From Paralvinella palmiformis (Eukaryota; Annelida; Polychaeta; Terebellida; Alvinellidae): a DNA stretch of 64,000 bases. Made by a program: the position numbers and the translations under genes. Numbering within the stretch: the first letter of the stretch is position 1; each line of letters begins with the position of its first letter. The stretch lies in the NCBI GenBank assembly GCA_025642065.1, contig JAODUP010000145.1, forward strand, positions 449,001 to 513,000, read 5' to 3'. The notes beneath the pieces are model-generated. The model worked only from the letters and a program-made list of their open reading frames with translations, was not told where the DNA came from and did no database searches. This document shows positions 43,678 through 55,156 of the stretch, piece after piece.

Positions 43678-45540
43678 TCAAAACCCGAATTCTCAAAAGC
43701 AGTCTATTTTTTTTAAATTATAAACAATGCCCGATGAACAAATATAATAAGCGAGTCGACAGCATAATATACCCTGAACAAAATGCTGACAGGGATGGGT
43801 AAGGATAGCAATTGAAGTTAAACATCTGCCGCCAGCATAATACTTGGCCGTTAGTTCAGCGTTCACACATAAATGCACCAGTAACAGCCACGAGTTTCGT
43901 AAAGCGACACCTATATTACTGGGTTTTTTTTGTTTGTTTGTTAAGAGCAGCTCTCTCCGCTCGTCAAGACTTTATTCTCTACACGGCAGGTATTTCCCAG
44001 ACATCAGGAGTGTGCCGTGGTGGGGTGGGGGGGTGGAGTGGGGGGGAATTGCTATAGACGGTCGAGTACAATTAATATATGCATGACATTCCTTCTAGAG
44101 TGTCTGTGAGTCATACACTTTTTTTTGTCGTACGAGGTTGTGTCAAGCTTGCATATTTATCGCAGGAATTTATCGTCAAGTGCCCCCTTAACATATTGAG
44201 AACCACTTATTTTGGACGTATATGCGCGTACTTATTTATGTGTTTCATATAATTATACTTGAATCGAAATATTGAGTCAATAATAATAATAATAATAGAG
44301 TCGTATAAACAGTGTACATAAAGAGTTGTTTACTTTAACACCACTTATCAGACAGACATTTTACCACTAACATACATAACACTTGCTTTGAATAGTGTCA
44401 CTGACATATACTTGTAGCACTGAGAATTGTCACTCATAAATCTCTATGACAGTGAGTTATAGCAGTCGCATATATATATATATATATATATAAAGTCATG
44501 CTACGTATGCCAAAGGGTCTGTTATTTATTGTTGGCAAGGGAAGAACTGGCTTGGAACTAAAGCTATGTATACCTGTCTGCTCAACGATACACACACAGA
44601 GAGAGGGGGGACATGCACACACACACACACAGAGAAATAGAGAGAGAAAGAGGCACACACACACACAAAGAGAGAGAGAGGTCACAGGTCACCACATGCC
44701 TTAAAAACAACATTATTATTATTGTTGTAATAATTACTCACCTCCTATACACTAACTAACTATATTTCCGATCAAATCTGATTCCAACTTGGTGCGACAT
44801 ATTAGGATACCACGCAGTAATAATAAGTCGGCTTAGAGCTAAGGAGATTGTCTGTCTGTCTCACCAAGCACGTCAATTAAAACGTCTACATACACTTCCT
44901 TGATGTCGTCACCAAATCGAGCTCTTTCGTCAACAGTTTAACTCTCTACCAGCCAGGTATCAAGTCTGATCAGTCAACCGTCGAATCAGCGACTGGGCTA
45001 CAAATAACCGCGCCACGAGGTGCTGCCATCTAGAATACAAAACTAGACCTGACTGAAACCGCTTATTATAGGTACATAACTTTAGGGCCTGTTTTATGTC
45101 TCTCCAGGGGAACTGTTTTTAGCCTTAAAGGTGGCGCGTAGTATAAGACCCGTACATGTGTATGCACACACGCGCACACGCGCACACACACACGCACACA
45201 GACCGAGGGGGGGTTGAAGTGATAATCTGTTAATCTGTGCTAGCCGGAGCCCGTTCTATACATGGTTTATATATAGTTTGGTTTATTATTGTCACTGGGG
45301 ATTAAATATAGCTGCCATATCACAGAAAACCACTTGTCAAATGCCAGTAACACACCAATGAGATACAAATATTCGATGAAAGTTGCTGCGATTATCTGCG
45401 TCAAAAATGCGCAACCGTCAGTGACGAATGAGCTCGGGAAATTTGGGGTTCGTTGGCCAACGAGCCCGGTAGCGAAAAGTCTTCGATGACGAACGGCCCC
45501 GGAGCCTAACCGGAAATGCCAGGTCTACACCTCCATTGCG
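43031..45540. other. Upstream of the second CABIT gene, no gene recognised
   Basis: It holds G- and T-runs, an (AT)n(GA)n tract at 43625-43671, a (CA)n/(GA)n compound at 44590-44690 and a CTCF-like GCTGCCATCTAGA at 45022. A short reverse frame at 44860-44945 (DERARFGDDIKEVYVDV) looks coding-like, but I could not place it in a gene. Confidence 0.4.
43625..43671. repeat. (AT)n(GA)n compound microsatellite
   Basis: About 10 AT units followed by about 11 GA units and a G-run. Confidence 0.95.
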
Positions 45541-45559
45541 AAGAGTTAGAAAGATATCT

Positions 45560-46559
45560 ACGCCGATGGAACAATTAGTAGTTGAAAACATCTTCGACGG
45601 CCTTATTTAACACGATCTGTGTGTGGTAGTTGAACTGTTAGATGTTTTTAAACACATTTATCTGTCGACGCCCTGAAGACTATGTCACGTGCGTTTATTG
45701 TATCGGGGATAGATTATGGCAACTCGTTGCTCATAGGAGTAACAGACAGATGTGTTAACCAGCTGTAATGGATACAGAACTGTACTGGATTTCTGGTGAC
45801 GAATACCCACAAGTACGATCACATGATGATGATGATGATGATAATAATACAGCATATTTAGTAAATCCCCCTTACTAGTATTACATACACCCTGTACTTA
45901 AACGTCTCCATTGGTTACCAGTAAAACAACACATTGTATTCAATATATTACTGGTCACATATAAAACAGTTCATGACTTAGCCCTCACCTTATATATGTG
46001 AACTAGTACAATTGAAACAGTCTGGTCACTAGTAAAGACCTGTCACTAGTAAAGATCTGTCACTAGTAAAGACCTGTCACTAGTAAAGATCTGTCACTGT
46101 AAAGATTTACAGTAAAATTGTCTGAAGATCTGTCACTAGTAAAGATCTGTCACTAGTAAAGATCTGTCACTAGTAAAGATCTGTCACTACTGAAGATCTG
46201 TCACTAGTAAAGATCTGTCACTAGTAAAGATCTGTCACTAGTAAAGATCTGTCACTAGTAAAGATCTGTCACTAGTAAAGATCTGTCACTAGTAAAGATC
46301 TGTCACTAGTAAAGATCTGTCACTAGTAAAGATCTGTCACTAGTAAAGATCTGTCACTAGTAAAGACCTGTCACTAGTAAAGATCTGTCACTGCTGAAGA
46401 TTTAAGTCAAATAATATGGAGATGATGTTTTAATGTAACTGGATCAAAAACATGGACTCACTTCACAAAACATAAGATCTGTTTGACCGTAAGACCTTTG
46501 AAATCCAAATTGAAAACTTATCTATTTGATATTGCTTTTGATCTAATCCGCTAATAATG

Positions 46560-46560
<1 letters not shown>
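45560..46560 (+). mobile_element. LINE 3' fragment carrying a minisatellite
   Basis: Translations in several frames give IDYGNSLLIGV, CVNQL..WIQNCTGFLV and LKRLHWLPVKQHIVFNILLV..YKTVHDLA, the C-terminal block of CR1/L2-type LINE ORF2. Stops and frame breaks show it is dead. It is interrupted from about 46024 to 46400 by the 17-bp repeat array, resumes (FEIQIENLSI..) and ends at (ATT)n. Confidence 0.75.
46024..46402 (+). repeat. 17-bp minisatellite, about 20 copies
   Basis: Unit TCACTAGTAAAGATCTG, with a C/T variant (GACCTG) in some units and one divergent patch at 46090-46125. Each standard unit has SpeI-like ACTAGT and BglII AGATCT sites. The low divergence means recent expansion. Confidence 0.95.

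Positions 46561-46563
<3 letters not shown>

Positions 46564-46631
<68 letters not shown>
46564..46631. repeat. (ATT)n followed by (AT)n
   Basis: Eleven or so ATT units then about 18 AT units, marking the tail of the LINE fragment. Confidence 0.95.
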
Positions 46632-46635
<4 letters not shown>

Positions 46636-46689
46636 CTATATACATCGCCTTGGAATGGCATAACTAGTTTTGGCGCTTTAATAATTATG

Positions 46690-47760
46690 CATTGTCATTG
46701 TCACTGCCACAATAATTGTCACCGTCATTATCATTGTCTTGTCACTGTCATTATCGTTGTCACTGTCATTATTGTTGTCACTGTCATTGTCTTTGTCACT
46801 GTCATAATAGTTATCACTGTCATTTTCATTGTCTTTGTCACTGTCATCATCGTTGTCACTGTCATTGTCATTGTCTTTGTCACTGTCATCATCGTTGTCA
46901 CTGTCATTGTCGTTGTCTTTGTCACTGTCATTATCATTGTCTTTGTCACTGTCATTATCGTTGTCACTGTCATTATCGTTGTCACTGTCACTGTCATTAT
47001 CGTTGTCACTGTCATTGTCTTTGTCACTGTCATTGTCTTTGTCACTGTCATTGTCATAATAGTTGTCACTGTCATTGTCATTGTATTTGTCACTGTCATC
47101 ATCGTTGTCACTGTCATTGTCATTGTCTTTGTCACTGTCATCATCGTTGTCACTGTCATTGTCGTTGTCTTTGTCACTGTCATTGTCTTTGTCACTGTCA
47201 TTATCGTTGTCACTGTCATTGTCGTTGTCTTTGTCACTGTCATTATCGTTGTCACTGTCATTGTTTTGTCACTGTCATTGTCTTTGTCACTGTCATTATC
47301 GTTGTCACTGTCATTGTCGTTGTCTTTGTCACTGTCATTATCGTTGTCACTGTCATTATCGTTGTCACTGTCATTATATTTGTCATTGTCTTTGTCACTG
47401 TCATCATCGTTGTCACTGTCATTGTCATTGTCTTTGTCACTGTCATTATCGTTGTCACTGTCATTATCGTTGTCACTGTCATTATATTTGTCACTGTCAT
47501 TATATTTGTCACTGTCATTGTCTTTGTCACTGTCATCATCGTTGTCACTGTCATTGTCATTGTCTTTGTCACTGTCATTATCGTTGTCACTGTCATTATC
47601 GTTGTCACTGTCATTATCGTTGTCACTGTCATTGTCTTTGTCACTGTCATCATCGTTGTCACTGTCATTGTCTTTGTCACTGTCATCATCGTTGTCATTG
47701 TCATTGTCACTGTCATTATCCTTGTCACTGTCATTGTCATTATAGTTGTCACTGTCATTG
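46690..47760 (+). repeat. 1.07-kb hexamer-based minisatellite (GTCACT/GTCATT/GTTGTC)
   Basis: Composed almost wholly of six-base words TGTCAC, TGTCAT, CGTTGTC and TTTGTC in 18- to 24-bp higher-order units. Because the period is a multiple of three and stops are absent, several frames stay open for over 350 codons: Val/Ile/Thr-rich and Ser/Leu-rich on plus, Asp/Ser/Asn/Lys-rich on minus. The simplest reading is noncoding satellite. Confidence 0.9.
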
Positions 47761-47800
47761 GCTGGACATAGCTTTTCAACATACCCGGATAAGTACAAAG

Positions 47801-47856
47801 ATGGCGGTCGGCAGTGCGGAACGAAAGAGATCCTTCGATCAGAACGACGAGAAAAG
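47801..47856 (+). CDS. Candidate first coding exon of a plus-strand gene
   Basis: CAAAGATGGCGGTCGG is a strong YY1/initiator ATG context like that of RANBP3. It encodes MAVGSAERKRSFDQNDEK before a GAAAAG|GTTAAA donor-like site. The sequence is coding-like and charged, but no downstream exon was found and no family is recognised. Confidence 0.35.
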
Positions 47857-49385
47857 GTTAAAAGAAGTTTGCGTGATATATTCTAAATCAGATTCTATCT
47901 TTTCCCAATTCTAATTTTACACGAGAACCTTTAAGCAGAAGTCGCGGATTTCGTGTGAACTATTTGCTTGTTTGGAAGTGTGTTCCCAACGAACAATGTA
48001 TAGGCTATTAAGGGCATATGTACGACCTAGTCTGTAATTATTTAATTACTTTGATACCACGAGCAACGCCCGATGTTCTCCAATAGACAGGTGTTCAGTA
48101 TTATGGCTTTCAAGGTGAAATTAATACTAGTTAGAAAGTGTTTCTTACTTATACCTCCAATAATACAGACATCGCTTAAACAAAACGAATAGACCTCGTT
48201 ATTTCTGCAAATGCACAAGACAGCTCTGTATCAGGATATTTATATGACGATCTTCATATTACAATAATTAATTCACGATAATCATATCACGATATTTACA
48301 CCGTGATGTGAATTTTTACTTCGGCATGTTTTATTTCGCTATTTATTATAGATGTGTATGTTAATCTTCGGGGCCTTTAAATCCATATTTTATGGACAGT
48401 ATTTGTATTTGTTTGTTATTTAAAAGAGGACGTAGGCCCATGATTTTACCGAAGCACCTCTTTCTGGCCGGCAATAGATGATCCAGGAAACATTGGCAAG
48501 TAATATGAGCGGGTCTGTGCTTACCTATATTTGTTACAATCATACATGTGTATGTCTTTACAATACCACGTTTACGTACTTGGTGTATTGTCGATTATGA
48601 CTGACTTAAGGCTCGGACATAGGACAGTTGTAATACAATCATACCCACCCTTACGTCATTAATTGGTTCTAAAAGTCGTGACATAATCCGGTTTTTGTCG
48701 TAAACCGGACCTAATTTCTTTAGATGTAGTAAATATTTTATCGTATATACATTTTTAGTGATTTTTTTCGGGTTTTTATTGTAATTTAAATTATGTTTGG
48801 ACTTATGCTGTCATTTATTGTCAATTTATTTATTTCATGTCCCTTTATTATGACGTAGGTGACGTAGCTGAGTGACGCCATCTCGGACGTAATCAAGTTC
48901 TATATGGACATTTACTGTAGAAAAGTATTTATATTATATTTCCAGTTAATCGGCGTTAACCAACAAAACGGATGTTTTTGAGCATTTGATACAGTTGCCC
49001 AATAAATGGGTTCATCCCCATATCGGATATGCTCGACTGGTATTAATCATATTTAGAACACCACGTTCCTAGAAGCACAGTTATTTATGTTCCATGTCTG
49101 TTATCGGGTGTTTCGTATATTTCATTGTTGATAGTGCGAGAAGTGGCAACCCACAAAATCTGGGATTGAATCCCGGTACTTCCTGTGTCTGTGATATATC
49201 ACCTCATTTCCCTCAAATACCCTGCCCCCCTCACCCTCACGGCTATACGTTCCAGATATGACCAGAACCAGGTCTACATTCGTACCCCCCCCCGCACCCC
49301 CGTTCCTTTCCCATCTGGATCCTGGCAGCGAATCAAATTATTACTCTACCTTTGAGAAGTTAGGACATGTTATTGATATATTCAG
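47857..49385. other. No gene recognised
   Basis: AT-rich sequence. A tRNA-like B box GGGATTGAATCCCGG at 49162 suggests an old SINE near 49130-49230, not otherwise defined. Reverse frame 48361-48543 has no support. Confidence 0.4.
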
Positions 49386-49387
49386 CT

Positions 49388-49698
49388 ATAGGTAGTGGTC
49401 GACTTACCACCTAGATTGGCTACGACCTTGATTGGTTACAAGCTTGATTGGTTACGACCTTGATTGATTACAACCTTGATTGGTTACGACCTTGATTGGT
49501 TACGACCTTGATTGGTTACAACCTTGATTGGTTACGACCTTGATTTGGTTACGACCTTGATTGGTTACGACCTTGATTGGTTACAACCTTGATTGGTTAC
49601 GACCTTGATTGGTTACGACCTTGATTGGTTACGACCTTGATTGGTTACAACCTTGACCGGTCGTAAGTTGTGTAGGTCGTAAGTCGACGACTACCTGT
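49388..49698. mobile_element. TIR-bounded MITE-like element with internal 16-bp repeat array
   Basis: AGGTAGTGGTCGACTTAC.. at 49390-49411 and its inverted partner at 49675-49696 match at 20 of 22 bases. Between them lie about 15 copies of GATTGGTTACGACCTT. The repeat unit itself shares TACGACC with the TIR, so the array probably grew from the TIR-proximal sequence. It has no coding capacity, so any movement would be in trans. Confidence 0.7.
49417..49655 (+). repeat. 16-bp tandem array with reverse CCAAT boxes
   Basis: About 15 units of GATTGGTTACGACCTT with a C/A variant (TACAACC) in some. Each unit carries ATTGG, the reverse CCAAT core. Confidence 0.95.
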
Positions 49699-49993
49699 AT
49701 AGGTCACTAAAATTCAGCTGTCGAAGTTAAAATACTGAAATATTTCTCGGATAATTCACCCACAGATGACCTACGTCAGTTTAACTTGTACAGAGGACGT
49801 ATTATATGTTTGTCATAAATTTAATTTCTGTTTGTATTTTATTGTTTAGATTTTATTCGTTTATCCTTCAATCAATTTGATTTAATCACTTGACATACCA
49901 TATTATCGTCCATTCCGTTGTTGACACTTAAATATCGATTTTTGCATAAGTCTGTAAATGGTAACTAGTTGTTGTTGTTATATCATCACCAGC

Positions 49994-50012
49994 ACCCCCC
50001 CCCTTCTTAAAG

Positions 50013-50049
<37 letters not shown>

Positions 50050-50095
50050 TGCCCCCCCACACACACACTTGTGCGCACACACACACACGTGCGCG

Positions 50096-50139
<44 letters not shown>

Positions 50140-50345
50140 AGAGAGAGAGAGAGAGAGAGAATAGATGTAAATAATTTGATAACTGACAATAACGCCTCAT
50201 GGTACAGATAGTCACATGATAACAGATGGAAATATTGGCCTTATCAGCTCTTAATCGATATTTAACAACAAATGTAACAACCAGGTATCCGATGTTATAA
50301 AGGTACGGATGTTGTTGTTGTTGTTGTTGTTGTTGTCGTCGTCGT
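49994..50345. repeat. Compound microsatellites (CA)n(GC)n(AT)n(GA)n and (TTG)n
   Basis: CA at 50016-50090 with GC interruptions, AT at 50100-50137, GA at 50138-50159, then TTG at 50309-50336. All frames across them are artefacts. Confidence 0.95.
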
Positions 50346-50789
50346 TCTTGTTGTTTACTGTTACTAAAACAAAACGGGCGGGAAGTAGGCATTCTACTTG
50401 AGAACTTCGTGATTCTTCAAATTTGAAACCCATTTGCACCTTTAGGCTAAATCTTTAAACAAAATTACCGACCAACATCTGTTTTATCTGTGCGGATTAA
50501 GTGTTCCTGTTGCTGTCATGTTGCTGTTGTCTATTGTACCCAACGAAGATAAAAAATGGCCTGAAAAATCGGAAAACTCCTGATTTGTTTCGCGCACTGT
50601 TTATCGACTTTTCCACTACTGACGGTGGTCATCCGATGATCTTGGATGAGTTCAATAGGTGTTGGGATTGTCAGAGGGATACGTATAGCAAACAACTGGA
50701 TGGAACTGAAATCGATCCATTTCGGGGCTGGATGTACAAAACCGTGCAAGTAATATGGTCACGTGTTAGATAGCGGCATCTCTTGTGGA

Positions 50790-52760
50790 GGAGATAATTT
50801 TTCCACGAGGATGTTTATGTGTCTTCCACGTCGTTTGATCACTTCCTTATTGATATTGACGTATCTATACGAAAAGGATCGATCCAACTAAAGTTATATC
50901 GCTCACGAAACATAAGTCAATGGATAATGATCCTTTTCCTTGCTCATCTGATGAGTCTCTTTTCTGGCATTGGATCCACCTGATGATATTGATCACCTGT
51001 CGGATCTCTACGATAGTATAGTGAGGGACCTCGTAGATGAGCATGTACCTATAAAAACCAAACAAAAACAAACAAAAAACACCAAGAAGACTATTTATTA
51101 CCTCTGAGGTATAATAGAAGCATACGGGCTCCAGAAAGACGAGGGTGATATTTTGTGCGTCTCCAGATCAGAACCGATTTGTTTTTATGTTCATTCTGAA
51201 AAGGTCAAGGTTAGTAAAATTTAAGTTAGAAACATCTTCGTCTAGAGTAAGTTAGAATATTACAGTAATAAGATCAAAGCATACGAAGACAAATTAAAGG
51301 ACTGTCTTCAGCGTTGTGAATGAAGTACCATATAAAAATCAGACTGTATTCCATATGACAACATACGTTTTAAATGGCCCATTGTTTTAATGATTTCTTC
51401 TGTCAAAATAATATTGAATATGTCTTAATGGGTTTATCTTCAGCAGTTTATCAGAAGGTACCCAATTGGTAGAGGAGTCCGGCTGTTGCCAAAGAGGTCC
51501 TTAAATATTTTCTGTACAGCTGTTCCAATGCTTACCTGGCTTGTGAAAGAGTAGGTATATTCTGATAACCCACAATTATACCGATAGATTTAAAATTTTC
51601 TTTAACGTCATAAAAAGGGCAGTCGTTATCCGTTAAGACAAATATTTATTCATAAATAATCTTAATGCCAGACGACAGCCTGTACATAAAAGTGGTCACT
51701 AAACCGAAACAGCCTTGGTACAGGTAATACAAAATGACGGTATGATGGCAGCTGATCAAGGTAAGCCAGTAATAGTCAATTCTCTGTTGTCGTCTTCTGA
51801 ATATTGTACAATTGGCCATTATGTATTTTTCTCATGGTTAAGAGATGTTTGATTTATCAGATAAAGTACTTAAATTGTTCCAGTCCTATTTGGAACAACG
51901 CTCATAGAAAGTGATGGTTCGTGGTATCTTTCTGATGTTTTGTTCTCATTACCATACGAACTACGGAATTCAATTCTTGGTCTTTTATGTTTTCAAAACG
52001 TACCAATGCCTTCTTGGGATCATTGGACAACGACATGGCATCAGATATCACCTGGACGTCGATGACGCAAAGGATCCTGAACTGTAATAAAATGTCGCGT
52101 CTTGGATAACTTAGAACATTGTATTATTGATGGATAACTTAAAATATTAGAAGACAGGAGAAAAAACAAATATTTTCTATGTTTATGAAATAAATATAAT
52201 CTATTTCGCTTCACCAAATTATGCTAAAACATCATCGTTATACATTAGACCATCTTCCGTTACCCGATTGGGTCAGTATAAAATATAAGGATGACTTTTT
52301 ACAAATGCATTAGCATAAATGAGCATGTCACATCAATATACCGAGCTGTCTATTGCCATCTTAAGGACATCCACTGTCTAAAAGCATTTTGACACTAGAA
52401 ATACTTGTTTTTGTGTGTTTTGTGTTTTTTTTAAGAGGGGGTTGCCCACGCCTTTGTTGCGTCTCTTATAGACTACTGCAGTTCATTATTATCTGGCATA
52501 TCCGATTATAACATCAATCGCCTTCAGCGAATTCAGAACGATGCAGCTCGCACAGCTACAGATACTCAAACATATGATCGTATCGCCCCAAATTTTCGAA
52601 CATTTGATCGATTACCCGTTACACAGCGTAGTCATTTCAAGATTTAACTGCCAACTTATAAATCTGTCAATGACACGACACCCGAATACCTGGTGTCTCT
52701 TGGAAAGTCATCGGGGGATGAAACATGCATCCCTCCTTGAAAATATTAAATCACAGGTAA
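50790..52760 (+). mobile_element. Degraded LINE (CR1/L2-type), RT region
   Basis: Read in shifting frames it gives SSTSFDHFLIDIDVS, AHLMS..SGIGST, VDLYDSIVRDLVDEHVPIKT, FSHG..LKLFQSYLEQRS, KVMVRGI, YHLDVDDAQ (a decayed YADD box), ITSIYRAVYCHL, DYCSSLLSGISDYNINRLQ, YDRIAPNF and FKI..PTYKSVNDTTPEYL. That is the connector, RT palm and C-terminal part of one LINE ORF2, with many stops and frameshifts. It ends near the (ATT)n at 52845-52890. Confidence 0.8.
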
Positions 52761-52842
52761 ATAAATATTTAGTATTGGGCTTTAGATCAATTTTACTGGA
52801 GTATCACAACAGGAAAATTTGGTTGTCTGTTTTTGTTGTTGC

Positions 52843-52844
<2 letters not shown>

Positions 52845-52890
<46 letters not shown>
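52845..52890. repeat. (ATT)n microsatellite
   Basis: About 15 ATT repeats close to the end of the LINE fragment. A similar (ATT)n ends the LINE at 46560. Confidence 0.95.
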
Positions 52891-53089
52891 AATATTTTCA
52901 AACTGAACGATGAAAATTAAAAACCAATATCGTCTATTGGGCTTCACCACATTAAGACGAGATCATTGTGTTTCATGACATTTCTGACATAAACAACATT
53001 CTCGATACAACAAATACTCGTTTCAATGATTCATACCTTTAAAGTATCCTATATCGATCATCGTAGTTTTCCTATTATATAAGATAATT

Positions 53090-53460
53090 GATTTTGACAA
53101 TAACCGCCTCCGGCCATTTCAGCTCAGCGCAGCTCGCGTATTGACAAACACCTGAAAATATGATCATAGCAGCTCACATCTTCGAGTACATGGCTGGCTT
53201 CCGGTTAGAGAGGCGTATTCAAGATTTACTACCAACTGATGAATCCGTCAGCGACGAAGCGTTTTATGTCAGAAGGGTGTTTCATCTTTCACTCCGCCTC
53301 CTTACCTTTGGAGGTCGCTCGGCCCATTTAGCCTACCATGTGCACAAACGTGGCCGTAAAACTTTTACATTTGCATTTACTGACAAAGCATCTGAACATC
53401 TGTGCGATCTTTTTCCCATCGGAAAGCCGTCGCTTCGATCCAGATTATCTGTTTGAACAA
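53090..53460 (+). mobile_element. Second LINE 3' fragment, interrupted by a SINE
   Basis: DNNRLRPFQLSAARVLTNT, KYDH, GWLPVRE and RIQDLLPTDESVSDEAF belong to the C-terminal LINE block (NRLQ..AARVLT, HWLPVR, YKSVSDEAP). The match stops near 53265, where the family 2 SINE tail begins. Confidence 0.7.
53266..53372 (+). mobile_element. SINE family 2 tail (head lost)
   Basis: GGGTGTTTCATCTTTCAC, GGAGGTCGCTCGGCCCATTT, CATGTGCACAAACG and GGCCGTAAAAC match 24655-24743. It lies inside LINE sequence. Confidence 0.8.
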
Positions 53461-53625
53461 TATTAGAAGTATTTTTCTTAGTGTGGAAATGATACATTTA
53501 ACGAAGAAGGCCTCAACTGAAAAACTGAAAATTTATTCTAATAACTCACCTGTTCAGGTAAATTATTTCCAAAGTTTAACGTTTCTAGTTAACATTTGGT
53601 TGTCTTGTATTATAGTTTTACTGTT

Positions 53626-53815
53626 AAGTACGCGGCGTTCTGATATCTTAGTGCATAGAGCGTTACTCCACAAACCTCCGGGCTGCGGGTTTGAATCTGA
53701 CTCATACCTATGTTTGCGGAATGGTTTCCTGGGTATTCGCCCTCGGCTATATGACCTCGGGGGAGACCAGCTCCGAGGCTAGACTAATCACGCACACTTA
53801 TTCACCCACTGACTG
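53626..53815 (+). mobile_element. tRNA-like SINE, family 5 (probable)
   Basis: TATCTTAGTGCATAGAGCG resembles an A box and GCTGCGGGTTTGAATCTGAC a B box. The body has CCTCGGGGGAGACCAG and ends ACTGTAAAGTGCCTTTGAA, the AAGCGC/TTGAA-type end of metazoan SINEs. Single copy here, so boundaries are approximate. Confidence 0.6.
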
Positions 53816-53869
53816 TAAAGTGCCTTTGAATATATAACTCAAAGAAGTAGATCTATAGAATCAGCTGAC

Positions 53870-53871
<2 letters not shown>

Positions 53872-53903
<32 letters not shown>
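53872..53903. repeat. (CT)n microsatellite
   Basis: About 15 CT units between the family 5 SINE and the inverted SINE tail. Confidence 0.95.
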
Positions 53904-53908
<5 letters not shown>

Positions 53909-53992
53909 ATTAATGATATCAAAAAATATATAATTCACTAGGCCGTGGACCGGCATTAAGATTTTAAAATTTAAATGTTGCTCTTTTAAGGC

Positions 53993-54095
53993 TACTTTTG
54001 TTCACAAGGTAGGCTAAACGGGCCGAGCGACCTCCGAACGTAATGAAGCGTAGTCAAAGATGAAACACCCTCCTGGCATAGCCCGACCGACACAT
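53993..54095 (-). mobile_element. SINE family 2 tail, inverted copy
   Basis: GGGCCGAGCGACCTCCGAAC and GAAACACCCTCCTGGCAT are the reverse complement of the copy at 53266-53372. The head is cut short at its right side. Confidence 0.8.
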
Positions 54096-54170
54096 GATGA
54101 CAGCTGATACATCAACAATCTTCTGACAACACATTGGAGATCCATATAGAAAATGGTGGGATAGATGAGG

Positions 54171-54211
<41 letters not shown>

Positions 54212-54726
54212 GGTGGGGGGGGGGGATCGCGTAACACTCGATGAAACTATAGCGTCCCATTCATATTCGGTGATAATAAGTCGTCAACAAATATAAACAG
54301 GACACCATAACATCATGGCGTTACTTCCGGATCTCCTGATATACCGTCTCGTGGATCAGCTAGATAGTTGGAAACTCATTTTCTAAGTACTACTGAGAGA
54401 TCTACGGTTTCTTTCTGTGATGTCATCGTCGAGGTTAAAGAGTGATTTGGTGGTTGACATACATAAACAAATCTCTAGATGGTAATTTATTGGGGGATTG
54501 GGGTAGTTTTTTATTCCACTCTGATTTAATTTTGATATTTCAGATATTTTTCTGATACAGTCAAATATGGAGGTCAGATTGAGATATGTATTAATTAAAA
54601 ACAGACTTCAGGGCGGAACCTTACTTGCACACACCCGGTCCACTTCACTCATTTCTACAAAGGTGTGGCTATTAACATTAGGTTACCTATAGTATATAAC
54701 ACGATTAATGGAAAGGAGGGAGCTGC

Positions 54727-54727
<1 letters not shown>

Positions 54728-54787
<60 letters not shown>

Positions 54788-54840
54788 TACATTTAATAAA
54801 ACGCCTTTATTTGCGGGATCCATTCAAAAGCGTTGTACAG
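54728..54840. repeat. (AAT)n tract with SINE-like remnant
   Basis: About 19 AAT units followed by TGTACATTTAATAAAACGCC and AAAGCGTTGTACAG. This resembles the non-tRNA end of the SINE at 25331; the tract is probably that SINE's variable end. Confidence 0.65.
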
Positions 54841-55156
54841 TGATAACCCAAATAATACAGATATGAAAATAAATACGGAATATATTTTTTTATCCGTTGC
54901 ATTCTTTTGTGGAACAGCATATTATGACAAGTTGGTTAGTGTTTATGATCTGTTCAGTTGTATCAGCGTAATCATTGATACCTGAGCAGTATTTTGGCAT
55001 ACGTTTTCAATACGTGGTATTGTTTTGAGTGATTGGGTAACCAATCAAACACCCAAGGTCCATGTGACGTGATATCTGAGGCTCTATAAATAAGGGGGGA
55101 GAGCTATTGATATATCTAGTTGTACTCGGGCGTGCCTGCGGAATTTACTGAAATAT

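Noticed and set aside
46024..46402. Regular 17-bp repeats as a possible CRISPR array
   Set aside because: Direct tandem units without spacers, in a eukaryotic genome.
46594..47914. Very long open frames (383, 355, 351, 283 codons) in the hexamer satellite
   Set aside because: All come from a stop-free repeat with a period that is a multiple of three; no splice sites, start context or family.
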